Source: Pelargonium nanum (taxonomy: Eukaryota; Streptophyta; Magnoliopsida; Geraniales; Geraniaceae). From it: 21,336 nt of DNA. Shown here one piece after another: positions 9,501 to 18,963 of the stretch (its first letter is position 1; each line of letters begins with the position of its first letter). The stretch spans positions 1-21,336 of the forward strand of contig JAYMTF010001783.1 of the NCBI GenBank assembly GCA_036897485.1, written 5' to 3'. The notes under the pieces are model-generated. The model did no database searches and was not told the origin of the DNA. It was given only the letters and a program-made list of their open reading frames with translations. The translations under genes were made by a program, and so were the position numbers.

Positions 9501-12410
9501 AGGTTGTGCTTGTACATATTCCTTGAATTATGCACTAAAGTGCTTTTCACATACTCCCTCTGTCCCAAAATAAGTGTCATGCTTTACTAACAATTTTGTC
9601 CCAAAATGAGGGTCTTGTTTCCTTTTTAGGAAGTTAGTTATACTTGAATAGTCAATAATATCCTTATAATAAGTTAGTTAGTCTCCCATAAGTTTGTTAC
9701 AACACATGTGCACGAGGATAAAAGAGATAATATACAACACTAACTTCTCCTTTATTTTTCTGAAAATAGAAAGGAGGACCATTATGTTGGAACTGAAGGA
9801 GTATAAAATAAGCCATGTTTGCATATAATGAAACCATAAAATTTGATATGTGGATAACCTGAGCTACAATTGTCCCATTCAGAGTCAAGATCCATCTTGT
9901 TAATTGTTGTATACTGTCTGCCTATATCAGTACATTGCTGAATGATTAGTCATTTTTGCTTTGTATATCATGTGCCAGGTAAACATTTAAAAATAAATAA
10001 ATAACTAAAAAAAAGAATGTGTAAATTGCCTTATTGGAGTCTGAAGCACCAAAAAAGAAGTGAAAATGATTAATTATTTTTTTCGAGTCAAGCTATTTTT
10101 TGCAATACTGTTTATTGTGAAATGTTCCAGCTACAAATATATTTGACTGCTGTGTCCAGGTTGCATGTTTTCCATTTAATGACCACAATTGCCCTCCTTT
10201 ACATCTCATATCATCATTTTGTCAAAGTGCATACTCGTGGTTAAAGGATGACATTCAGAATGTAGTAGTGGTTCATTGTAAAGCTGGTATGGCAAGGACA
10301 GGATTGATGATCTGTAGCCTTCTTTTATATTTTAAGGTAAGGCTTTGTGATCAGCCACCATGACACCCTTCTTTCATTATTGTCTTGAGATTTTTTTAAC
10401 TGTATTGCTACAATCATCGTAGTCGATACATAACTTATTATTTTCAACATCTTCCACAGTTTTTCCCAACACCTGAGGAAGCCATTGAATACTACAACGA
10501 GAAAAGATGTATAGATGGGAAGGCTCTTGTTCTTCCAAGTCAAATTGTCAGTCAATTACTTTTAATATTGTTCTTTCAAGGGTGTTAATCTTCTTTTTCA
10601 TCTTTTTGACTAGTAATTATTTATCTTCTTTTCTAGAGATATGTCACGTACTTCCAACGTATTTTAACACACTTCAATGGAGAAAATCAGCCTGGGCGTA
10701 GGTATACTTTTCATATCTCCCCAAGTTGAGACTGATGATGTAGATAGATTCATAGATTAGGTTAAACTAATGAGTTGGCATAAACTCACATATCATTTTC
10801 GTAATAACAAGCAACCTTTTATTTGTTTTTTCGCATTTTGTTATATATTTTATATAATAAAGTAACTTAATCAAAATTGAGAGAAAATAGATAAACATAG
10901 TAATTAAAGAACTCAATGAATGCGTCGATTTGACCCTGAAGAAGGTACTTAAGTTACATCTGTACAGGTGCATGCTGAGAGGATTCCGGCTTCACAAGTG
11001 CCCTTATTGGGTTAGGCCTGCCATTACCATCTCTAATCATAGTGGTATGCTGTGAGCTTCCTTATATCCCTTATCTTTCTGCGTCTTCTCTGTTATTGCT
11101 CTTGAAAACAAGATTGGAAATCTTGTTTAGGGTATAAACTTGTGTGCTTTATTTCCCTTTTCTTGTTATCAATAACTCTATTAGAGTATAGTAACGCAGC
11201 CTACCTCATCTTAATTATGAAACCCCAATAAGAGGGAAAATTCAAACATATACTCTACCTATGCACAATACACTCATAATGTCTCATGTTGTTGATCATA
11301 ATCACATACATCGGATACGCAAATATAAACAAACTTTTTCTCTAATCAACAGGAATTCTCTTCACAACAAAAAATCATCCGAAAACTAAGGACTTAATGG
11401 TGAGTGCATACTAAGTGATCTTTAATTGATTTTCTTGATAGTTCAATTTATTTATGTGCAAACGCATGTCTGATTTTCTCCTACTTATTGATATTTTCAG
11501 CCAGAAGATTTCTGGATTAGTGCTTCCAAGAAAGGGATCGTGGTATTTGCTCTACCAGGGGAGCCTGGTCTAGCAGAGTTGGTGGGAGACTTCAAGATCC
11601 ATTTTCATGATCGCCAAGGAGATTTCTACTGGTATGTAATCTATATGTAACTCGAGTGTAAAAGTTAAACAATTATCTTTTTTCTTTATTTTTTGATTGC
11701 TCTATATTTTTCCAGCTGGTTAAATACTACTATGATGGAGAACAGAACAATTCTGAGCCCCTCTGACCTTGATGGTTTTGACAAGGTAAATGACAATATC
11801 TACCTGATGCATCTTTAAGCCCTTTGATCTAATTTACTTTGCGCCCTTTCCGTTTCTTGGCTATTGTTTCTGATGCCATGCCTCCTTTACTTTGCAGAGG
11901 AAACTTCCTTCTCCTGGATTCGAGGTCGAGATTGTGATGATAGACTATGATGGCACTCTACCGGCAAAGCCAAAGCCGGAATCCGCCAAACAACCTGAAG
12001 GTACCTCAGGTTATGTTGCCATTGCAAGTGATGAAGTTGAAACCGATTCTAAGCAGAGAAAGATCGCTAGGAGCGAAGAGAACGATGATGTGTTCTCGGA
12101 CAGCGATGGAGAGGACAATGAGGCATCAAAGAACCAGCAAGTGCAAGCTGATTCTGGCCCGAGGTCTTCTTCACCTACATCAGAGCGGGTTGAGCCTTTA
12201 ACACAAGAAACTGAGAAGATGTCCCTCGGAAGTGAAGACTCTCGACTGAGTGATGCTATCAAGGAACTTGATTTCCCAAGGAATGCCAAATCTCCCTCGA
12301 GCCTTGAGAAGCCTAACGTGAGCTCGGCAGAAGTTAGTGACATTAAGTCCATTGCTGCGGATGCGTCGGTTTTCAGTTTTGGAGATGATGAAGATTATGA
12401 AAGTGATTGA
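6573..12410 (+). CDS. PTEN2: PTEN2-type phosphoinositide 3-phosphatase
   Basis: Plant PTEN2 enzymes remove the 3-phosphate of phosphoinositides. Coding exons: 6573-6995, 7868-7972, 8065-8121, 9129-9194, 10160-10336, 10460-10546, 10637-10701, 10968-11044, 11353-11399, 11501-11631, 11716-11785 and 11898-12410. All introns are GT-AG with consistent phase, giving 605 aa, close to Arabidopsis PTEN2A. Residues 1-141 form the Ser/Pro-rich N-terminal extension of plant PTEN2s, ending 'RHIVSQNKRRYQEGGFDLDL'. The phosphatase domain follows (about 142-310) with the general-acid loop 'FPFNDHNCPP' (D225) and the Cys-x5-Arg P-loop 'HCKAGMARTG' (C257, R263). A C2 domain (about 325-455) contains 'ALPGEPGLAELVGDFKIHFH' and 'FYCWLNTTMMENR'. 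The tail is acidic and ends 'ADASVFSFGDDEDYESD'. The ATG at 6573 is the first in its frame after the UTR intron. The gene is complete, and all catalytic residues are present. Confidence 0.96.
6996..7867 (+). other. PTEN2 intron after the first coding exon (872 bp)
   Basis: It runs from CAG|GTAATAC to TTACAG|GAAGG and separates the N-terminal extension from the catalytic core. It is AT-rich. Apart from an A-rich run near 7245-7265 I see no element in it. Confidence 0.85.
8122..9128 (+). other. PTEN2 intron between the HHK and GKYK exons (1007 bp)
   Basis: The borders are AAG|GTAACATC and TTTACAG|GGAAAG. It carries a direct tandem duplication of about 106 bp (8407-8616, listed separately) and otherwise unremarkable AT-rich sequence. 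Confidence 0.85.
8407..8616 (+). repeat. Two-copy tandem duplication, 106-bp unit
   Basis: ATTAGAAAGAGACATGTTTT begins at 8407 and again at 8513. Later matching blocks are AATAACAAGCTAA and ATCTTCTGAATTTACATATA. The copies have diverged at scattered bases and by small indels, so the duplication is not recent. It lies wholly inside a PTEN2 intron. Confidence 0.85.
9195..10159 (+). other. PTEN2 intron before the catalytic P-loop exon (965 bp)
   Basis: It starts AAG|GTGCATTT and ends TGTCCAG|GTTGCATG. It contains a Stowaway-type MITE at 9554-9801. The remaining sequence is AT-rich. Confidence 0.85.
9552..9803. mobile_element. Stowaway-type MITE (Tc1/mariner-derived)
   Basis: The element spans 9554-9801 (248 bp) and is flanked by TA on both sides, the Stowaway target duplication. 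The left end is CTCCCTCTGTCCCAAAATAA and the right end, reverse-complemented, is CTCCTTCAGTTCCAACATAA, 16 of 20 identical. The plant Stowaway terminus consensus is CTCCCTCCGTCCC. A second internal copy of the GTCCCAAAAT word follows the left end, as is usual in these elements. There is no coding capacity, so it is non-autonomous. The mismatched arms indicate an old insertion. Confidence 0.88.
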
Positions 12411-13012
12411 AATGAAAGCATTTGCTGGAGGCTGTTGGCTAAGAATTGTAAGACAGACTTTTGTATAGAAGCATACACAACTGAAGTGATTTACAGCTGA
12501 CAATTCGGATTTTGGAATTAGGGCTTTTTACAGGTTTGGGTTTAAAAGACTTATTCTTAATCCAATCACCAAATAGTGCATGGATTTGCCACGGAGAAAG
12601 AGCCCGAAAAACACGGGTCAAGTTTTGGGTGGCCCCGTGTTCGAGTCCAAATCATCCACTCCTATGTGATTAGAGTTGAGAGGATTTAGGGGAAATTGGA
12701 TTTTTTGGGGATGACATAAGATAACTACATTTAAAGTTGCTTTTTTTTGCCCAACTATTTTGTACTTGAAGCGTGCTTTGACACAACAGTAAATTTGTTG
12801 TCTCGCAAATATGAGAATTCAAATCAGGAAACTTCTCTACGAAACACGAGTAATGCTTCGTTGGCCTGACCCTCTTGTATACTTTGCGATATATTATTTA
12901 CCTAGAGAGAGCACACATCATGTAAAGCAAAATTTTATAAAAATCAAAACCGAATTATATGATTGATTCATCAAAATGTACGTCCACAGGTACAAACACT
13001 TGAGAAACATGA
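12411..13012. other. Intergenic region between convergent PTEN2 and SDN genes
   Basis: About 600 bp holding both 3' UTRs. The first 130 bp or so after the PTEN2 stop look like UTR. No further gene, repeat or element is recognisable. Confidence 0.7.
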
Positions 13013-16000
13013 TCAACGTTTCTGTTTCAGTTGCTGTTTCTTTTTAAGGTTAAGAACCATCTTATTCAGAGCATCGATTTCATGATCTTTTGATTTGACC
13101 TCAGCCTTCAGACTCTCAATCTGTTGAGCCTGTTCTTCAATCACCTTCAAGTGTTCATTGCATAGTTTCGTGTCTGTTTGGCTCAGTTCATTCTCTTTCG
13201 AGTGATCATTGCACTTATCTGAGTCTGTCACTTCATCTACCTCTTCGGTTTGCTCATTTGCTTTTCGTTTCTTGGCTTTACCCGAGTCCTCGACTTGTTG
13301 TAAAGCTCTCTTCTTGGATAAAACTTCAGCTTCATCAGACACCATTTTACGGACATACAAATTAGCAACTCCGGTGCTTAAGTTACATGTCACAAGTTTC
13401 TGAGGTCGTCCAGATGTGTCCTAACACACAAAAAAAAAAAGAAGTAACAATTAACGACTAATTTCTATCAGAAAAGTAGCAAGTGACAATTAAAATGGTG
13501 ACACTACTACAAGTCCTTTAGTAGATTATCCAGAAAATGAGTTTATCAATAATATGTACCTTTTCGAGGATGCCTTCGATCTTTTCAAATGCTTGGCGTG
13601 CGTGGTGTGAATTTTTAAATATGGCAAGTGCAGAATAATTTTCTGCTTGAGCTTTCTTTGTTGGCTGCAAGAAATCATTAACCAAATTGTAGCATCAACT
13701 ATGACTCAATGGGATATGCTTTAACCTCGAGTTTTCTTAAGCATGGCGGCATTTCAAAAGTACACCCATTTCAGAATAAAAGTAATATAAAGATATCAAT
13801 GGGATATGCTTTAACCTTGAGTTCAATTACAAAGTTGCCAGGAATGATGTTGTGCAACTCTTTGCTAGGCACGTTGATGGGTATCCTGTGGATAAGTAGC
13901 TTTGCCATTTCAACATCAGGTACCTGCAGTAACGACGGAGGTAATTAAGGCTCACATATATTATCTTTACATTGTGCAATCAATTATATATCCAAACTTA
14001 CATCCTCGTGAACGAAATCAATCTCACTATTAACTCCTTTTTCTATCGAAGCAAGGACAAGTTTCATAGCAGCACATGCATCATCCAGACAATTGTGTGG
14101 AGCACCCTTCTTACGAACTTCATAGCCCAACACTGACTGTCAAAACAAAATAGGAAACAATTAACTATGCATCTACCTTAGCTCCTAATGCTTGCCTTTT
14201 TTCACAAACTAGGCAACTAGAAGATGAACGATATTATTCAAATTCAAAACTGGTGTAAACAGTCCAGAATCATCATGATGCTACAATTGTAGCTTGAACT
14301 GATATACTTCAAGGTGAAAACACAAAAGAATTGGAAGAAAAAGAAAAACTATGATCTAAAAACATGCCCACGCACATATCAGAACTTGCCTTGCACAAAT
14401 TATTCAAGGAAGGTCTTCTATGACTCAACCCGCCCGAATACTTGAAGATAAATGAGGTGTCAATGACTCTTGCATGATCTATCTTCATTGCTGTAAGAAA
14501 TGGAAATATTGTGCTTATAATAGAAACAGTGAAATAGACACATAACTAAGTTGCAACATATATCATTAGAAATGGTTAGACAAAGAGTCTCAATTTTGGA
14601 CATACCTTCCAGATCGTTATTCAAACTGTGTCCAACTAAAATTGTTCCACGTGATAATAGCTTCTTCATGGAATTCTACAAAACCATGCAATATAGCTTC
14701 AAACAATAATGCAATATAGCTTCAAACAATAATGCAATATAGCTTCAAACAATGATGTACATGAGTACATGTATAACCCAAGAAGCCTCACACCAACCAT
14801 ATGGTGATACCTGTATATCCTCCAATGAACAAGTGACTCCCTCCAAATCTTTTGCAGCAATTCCAGTAATCTCAGTCCTATAATCTGCTACCACTTTGTT
14901 GGGGTTTACATATTCATTGAGTTTGACCTGGAAAGCCAAAAAAACCCAAATGACTTAAAATTGCTGTATACTCCGACACAGGAAGGCCTGATTGTTTATT
15001 AAGGTGATGCCAGGACATCTAAGCAATACCTGTAAATTGCGATCCACAACGCACACCTTCACCAAAGCTTCAGTGCCATCATCACATAGAACCATCTCAC
15101 AATCAACAGCTATCATTGTAGTTGATTTCATCACCTTGGGTTTGTTTTTCAACTTCATGACAATCCAACCCTGCATCAACATTTCCAATAGTTAATGACA
15201 AGGAAAGTCAGATCAATACTTAAACAACTACAGAAAAGTGATAAGCCACTACATGTCAATTATAGAATATTATTGAGAACACTTGACTATTTTAATTATC
15301 TATGGACACAAGCAAGTCTAACAAACATAACTTCAAAGGAAAGCCATATTAATACCTTTCTACCAAATTATGATTGGCCTATCAAAAAATTATGTTTAGG
15401 CTTGTTAGTTACCAACAGGGCAGCATTTCATGAATAGTGACATGTACTGTCCAATTTCTTCAAGATAAAACTGAAGAGAAAAGGACAATATCTAACAGTA
15501 CTAAAAACAACAAATAATTCTAATACATGCACAAGTACGCACACAACGAAAACTGAGAAAAAGGCTGTAAAAGATAACCTCTTCATGTGATGGGAACGAA
15601 TATTGAGCTGGGTACTGTGGATGTTCGAGAGTCAAACGGACAAGCCTCTGCGCATACACCAACACCAGTTAACAATCAAGCCAATTAAATAAAAGAAATC
15701 TAAAGCTCAAAATATGTGGAAATAGTGGCTATTCCAAATGGGATAGCCAATAGTAATACTATGATCTGCATCTGTACATATTATTGCAACTATACAAGAA
15801 ATCCATCAATTCCAGAAGTGTTACGTTAACCAAACCTGCTCAGGGGATTCACTTTCTGAAGATGTCTTCGTAGATTGCTCCACGGTCTCGCGATTTAAAT
15901 GGCATTGGATAACTTTAGACAAAAACTGAAAAAACAAAAAAAAACATCTGATTCAATACGAGGAAACCAGAATTTCAAATTCCAAAAGAAAACACAAATG

Positions 16001-16394
16001 ATTGGTCACCTTAAGATCATCTTTATTGGTAAATGTCTTGAGAAAAGCAACAAGGACTTCGTTACTTCTCTTTCGTGGATCACTAATGCTGGACCCAAAC
16101 CTTTTATCGAAGTTAGTTAAGAACTCCTTCCAGCTCCCACTGGTACCCTCCATTCCTCGTTTTTGGACCAGCTTCACGACATCGACAAGAACCTAAGTAC
16201 ATTGAGAGCATGTGTTCGTGAGCATAACCATGAGATATCAATTTTTAGTGCATTCGAATTCCACGTACATTCAAAACTACACAAACACATAAAATTGAAA
16301 CATGCTGATAAAAAAATACATAAAATTGAAACATCGCCAACTGTTAGTTATAGAAACTTGCCTGCTTTCCTGCGGTTTCTAGGATGTCGTCCAT
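13013..16394 (-). CDS. SDN: Small RNA degrading nuclease (SDN-type DEDDh 3'-5' exoribonuclease)
   Basis: SDN enzymes trim single-stranded small RNAs from the 3' end and limit miRNA levels. Exons on minus: 16394-16362, 16192-16010, 15925-15836, 15647-15579, 15170-15030, 14927-14811, 14675-14606, 14490-14390, 14136-14002, 13923-13816, 13664-13560 and 13420-13013; 519 aa with consistent phase. Residues 1-125 are the SDN N-terminal region ('LVKLVQKRG', '[12 protein letters not shown]'). The exonuclease motifs are MIAVDCEMV (D148, E150), [10 protein letters not shown] (D232), [10 protein letters not shown] (D245) and [10 protein letters not shown] (H282, D286), so the DEDDh set is complete. A predicted RRM-like region (about 325-410) is followed by a basic KKRK cluster (possible NLS) and a charged coiled coil to the C terminus. 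Introns 1 and 8 use GC donors; all others are GT-AG. The exact paralogue (SDN1, 2 or 3) cannot be fixed. Confidence 0.93.
13706..13822 (-). repeat. 27-bp direct repeat duplicating the intron 10 donor site of SDN
   Basis: TCAATGGGATATGCTTTAAC occurs at 13706 and again at 13796, and the match extends through GAGTT to 13732 and 13822 with one mismatch. The 13796 copy contains the real exon 10 donor (on minus, CTCAAG|GTTAAAGC). The 13706 copy places a second look-alike donor 90 bp further into the intron. Confidence 0.9.
14688..14756. repeat. Minisatellite, three copies of a 23-bp unit
   Basis: The units start at 14688, 14711 and 14734 with the shared core GCAATATAGCTTCAAACAAT. Units one and two are identical and the third differs at one base near its end. 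It lies in SDN intron 6, near the acceptor of exon 7. Near-perfect identity suggests recent expansion. Confidence 0.92.
16287..16334. repeat. 17-bp direct repeat in SDN intron 1
   Basis: ACATAAAATTGAAACAT appears at 16287-16303 and at 16318-16334, 31 bp apart, just downstream of the GC donor of intron 1 on the minus strand. It is a small local duplication in AT-rich sequence, with no known role. Confidence 0.75.
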
Positions 16395-16468
16395 ACTGTT
16401 CGTCGAAGAAAAAAAAACAGAGAGAGAGGGGTTGGAGAAGGAGAAGAAACTGTGAAGAAAATTAGGGA

Positions 16469-16477
16469 TTAGGGTTT
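16469..16477 (-). promoter_or_regulatory. Telobox AAACCCTAA in the SDN leader
   Basis: TTAGGGTTT on + reads AAACCCTAA on the SDN coding strand, about 75 bp upstream of the start codon, preceded by a near copy (ATTAGGGATT). Teloboxes near transcription starts are typical of plant translation and growth genes, often with site II motifs, which also occur here. Confidence 0.6.
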
Positions 16478-16560
16478 TAACGGTGAGATTGAAAATTGAA
16501 GTGGTTGGAGAGGGTATTGTGGACATTTAAATGTTTGTTTTTCTTTTTTAGGTTTAAAAG

Positions 16561-16640
16561 AAGTGGGCTTTATTGTTATAAAAGTGGGCTTTATTTTGGG
16601 CTTAGCTTTCTCTGGTCTGTATGATCAGATTGATTGGGCC
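16561..16640 (-). promoter_or_regulatory. Cluster of site II (TGGGCY) motifs upstream of SDN
   Basis: TGGGCT occurs at 16564-16569, 16585-16590 and 16597-16602, and TGGGCC at 16635-16640. The first two arise from a short tandem copy of AAGTGGGCTTTATT (16561-16574 and 16582-16595, 21-bp period). Site II motifs bind TCP factors and, together with a telobox, mark growth-associated promoters in Arabidopsis. The cluster lies 170-245 bp upstream of the start codon. Confidence 0.6.
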
Positions 16641-17770
16641 GGATGAAAATTTATAAATGCAATTCGTTTGTTTTGGTCCATTTTATGTGACTTAGTTCGC
16701 AAATATTTAGGTTGGGTTTCTATAACTGTCAGCTCTAAATTTAATATAATGTTTATATTATTGATTGTGGTTGTAGTATTAGATTTAATATTAAATTCAT
16801 GATCTCAAATTTAAAGTTTCAATTGAGTTATTTCAATTACGAATCTAAGTTAAAAAACGGTAATAGTTGTTAATTTGTTATTTGAAATATCATATTTTAG
16901 ACTTGTTTTGAATTTTTTATATTTAAGTAAATCAAAATCCAAATTATCTATGCATCCGAAGTACTAAGAGACCTGGAGAATGCATTCGCAATTGGTATGA
17001 AGAAGTTTGCCGCTCCTATGACTATGAGTCTATATTTTTGGCTCGAATGATGATTTGTTTGAGTGTGATATATCACGATGCTTATCACATGGTATTTAAA
17101 AAACTTTATGGCTAAGACAACAAAAAAAGAAAGAGATCATTGGCTTGATTTTTTTTTTCATCTAATTGAAATACAAATTCATTTACAAATAAAATAAATT
17201 GAAATACAAATAAATTCATTTTATTTGGAAAAAAGGCCATTAAAAGAGTTAAACCAATGGCCACTAAATTGTATCAAATTCAAAATTTTAAATTAAATAT
17301 AAAAATTCAAACAATGAAGATTTTTTAAGCACAATGAAGTTAAAAAAAAAAAGTATTTATAATAACTAAAAACATTATAAACTAGCATAGCCATCAACGC
17401 TAAAATTATTACATAACCATAAGAGGTTTTTCTCTTGCTTGTCTAAAGGGGGGAAAATATGAGTTGGGGCTACTATCTTTTCTACTTGCATGCAAAATTC
17501 CAACATTAAGACTACTATAATACAAAACATGCTTAATGTCAGTGATAATTGTCTTGCAATCTTGTTCTTTTGTTGGTAACATCATCACTAGTCAGTATTG
17601 GCCCATCTTCCTCGATTTGCTTGCAAACACCTCATTATCATCTCCCATATATGCTAATGTGTGAAAATATGTATAATTCAGGTTGAATGATAATTTTCAT
17701 GTTTTCCGATTTAAATCATATGCTAGTAGTTAGATTAGCTTTATAGTTTGTTTATACTCCATTGGAGTTT

Positions 17771-17912
17771 GCAGTAAGTCTTCCATTTTTTAAAATTCTG
17801 TTGTATTCTCTTACTAAAAATTGCCTTCTTTTCATCATGATGCAGTAAGTTTTCCATCTTTTAAAATTCTGTTGTATTCTCTTATTAAAAATTGCCTTTT
17901 TTTTCATCATGA
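17771..17912. repeat. Two-copy tandem duplication, 71-bp unit
   Basis: GCAGTAAGTCTTCCATTTTT starts copy one at 17771; copy two starts at 17842 with a T in place of the C. Shared blocks include AAAATTCTGTTGTATTCTCT and AAAAATTGCC, ending TTCATCATGA. Only a few substitutions separate the copies. Confidence 0.9.
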
Positions 17913-18405
17913 GTTTGTGAGTTTTGTTTGAAACTGATTTGCGTCAAATAAATTTTTTGTTGCAGATAATATGAGGAACAAGGGTCATTTCATAAAATCA
18001 ACTTATGGGTGAAATAGTCATTTTATAACTCTTAAGTGGTGAGCTAACTTCGAATATAAAGTTATTCCAATCATGTACGAACATCACATTTAATTTGTCA
18101 AAGAAAACATTATAATTATTATCTAAATGCATACAATTCTTTCTGCTGATCAAGTGTCCATTTCTTTATTATAAACTTTTATTTCTACATTCAATCAACC
18201 GAAATTAAACCTCGAACAATATATGAGACTAACTATAAATTAGATAAAAATGTTTTTGAGCACGGATGGTATGAAGATCTATCATGATTCTAGAAAATAG
18301 TTGCAAGATCAAATATGGCATGAATGATCATTTTTTCACTCTAACCTTCGAAGTTTTAATACTGTCACATTAGTATATGCCTAGATGAATAACATGTCAA
18401 ACAAA

Positions 18406-18590
18406 TACTTCCTCCATCTCAAATTGGTTTCTAGTTTTAGAAAAACTAAGAAGTTAATGTTGCATATTTGTATTCTTATATGTGTCATAACAAACCCAAG
18501 AGATACTAACTAATAACTAACTTTATAAAAAAGAAAAGAAAAATGTAAGACTAACACAACACTCATTTTAGGACAAGAATCCCATAATTC
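18406..18590. mobile_element. Decayed Stowaway-like MITE
   Basis: After a TA at 18406-18407 the sequence CTTCCTCCATCTCAAATTGG resembles the Stowaway terminus. About 180 bp downstream, CACTCATTTTAGGACAAGAATCCC resembles the opposite terminus (normally TTTTGGGACGGAGGGAG). The second end is too degraded to place the border or the target duplication. Confidence 0.45.
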
Positions 18591-18780
18591 ACAACCTCTA
18601 AATTGAAAGTTCATCCAAGTTGATTCATAAGGAAGAGATGATAAGTTTATCCCAACACAGAAGCTACTCTTCCATTTCAGATACAAAGCTTAATCTTTGG
18701 AAGCAAGTGGTACTTCATTATTTACATAAGATAATTTCCAAGCACAGGATGCAAAATCCTTTTATCTTTTCAGATAGTGT

Positions 18781-18933
18781 TTAAATGTGTTCATGGCCAC
18801 TGGACAGGATAGATGAAAACTTTGCTTTGTACCTTTTAATGCTCCTTCTCAGCAATTTGGAGCTGATCTGACAATCCGAAACCCAGGTCAGATAATCCGA
18901 TAACAGCACATCGATGTCAACGATGTCTTCCAT
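18781..18933 (-). CDS. Exon-like 50-codon ORF downstream of SKIP2, unrecognised
   Basis: ATG at 18933 opens 50 codons ending in TAA at 18781. The ATG follows directly on a good acceptor (TTTGGTTGCAG on minus), and the stretch is clearly less AT-rich than its surroundings. The product starts MEDIVDIDVLLSDYLTWVSD and ends in a basic, amphipathic part (LLRRSIKRYKAKFSSI). I do not recognise a family. It could be a terminal exon of an unseen transcript, a 3'-UTR exon of SKIP2 (a donor-like TTT|GTGAGTG lies at 19340), or a separate small protein gene. Real coding status is uncertain. Confidence 0.35.
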   Translation of the reverse strand: MEDIVDIDVLLSDYLTWVSDCQISSKLLRRSIKRYKAKFSSILSSGHEHI

Positions 18934-18963
18934 CTGCAACCAAATCGGGAAACACTGAACCAA

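Larger units (their letters stand above)
16641..18700. other. AT-rich intergenic DNA between SDN and SKIP2
   Basis: About 2 kb of very AT-rich sequence with A/T homopolymers and local direct repeats of AATTGAAATACAAAT-type words (17160-17220). It contains a 71-bp tandem duplication and a decayed MITE, both listed separately. No ORF here shows a family signature. Confidence 0.7.

Noticed and set aside
12638-12648. TGTTCGAGTCC resembling a tRNA/SINE B box
   Set aside because: No A box at the right distance, no cloverleaf, and no A-rich tail or target duplication.
13709-13948. 79-codon plus-strand ORF opposite SDN exons 10-11
   Set aside because: Antisense shadow of SDN exon 10 and the duplicated donor repeat.
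17400-17660. Possible remnant of transposon coding sequence on the minus strand
   Set aside because: Short readable stretches (for example ITDIKHVLYYSSLNVGILHA) are interrupted by stops, and I could not tie them to a family.
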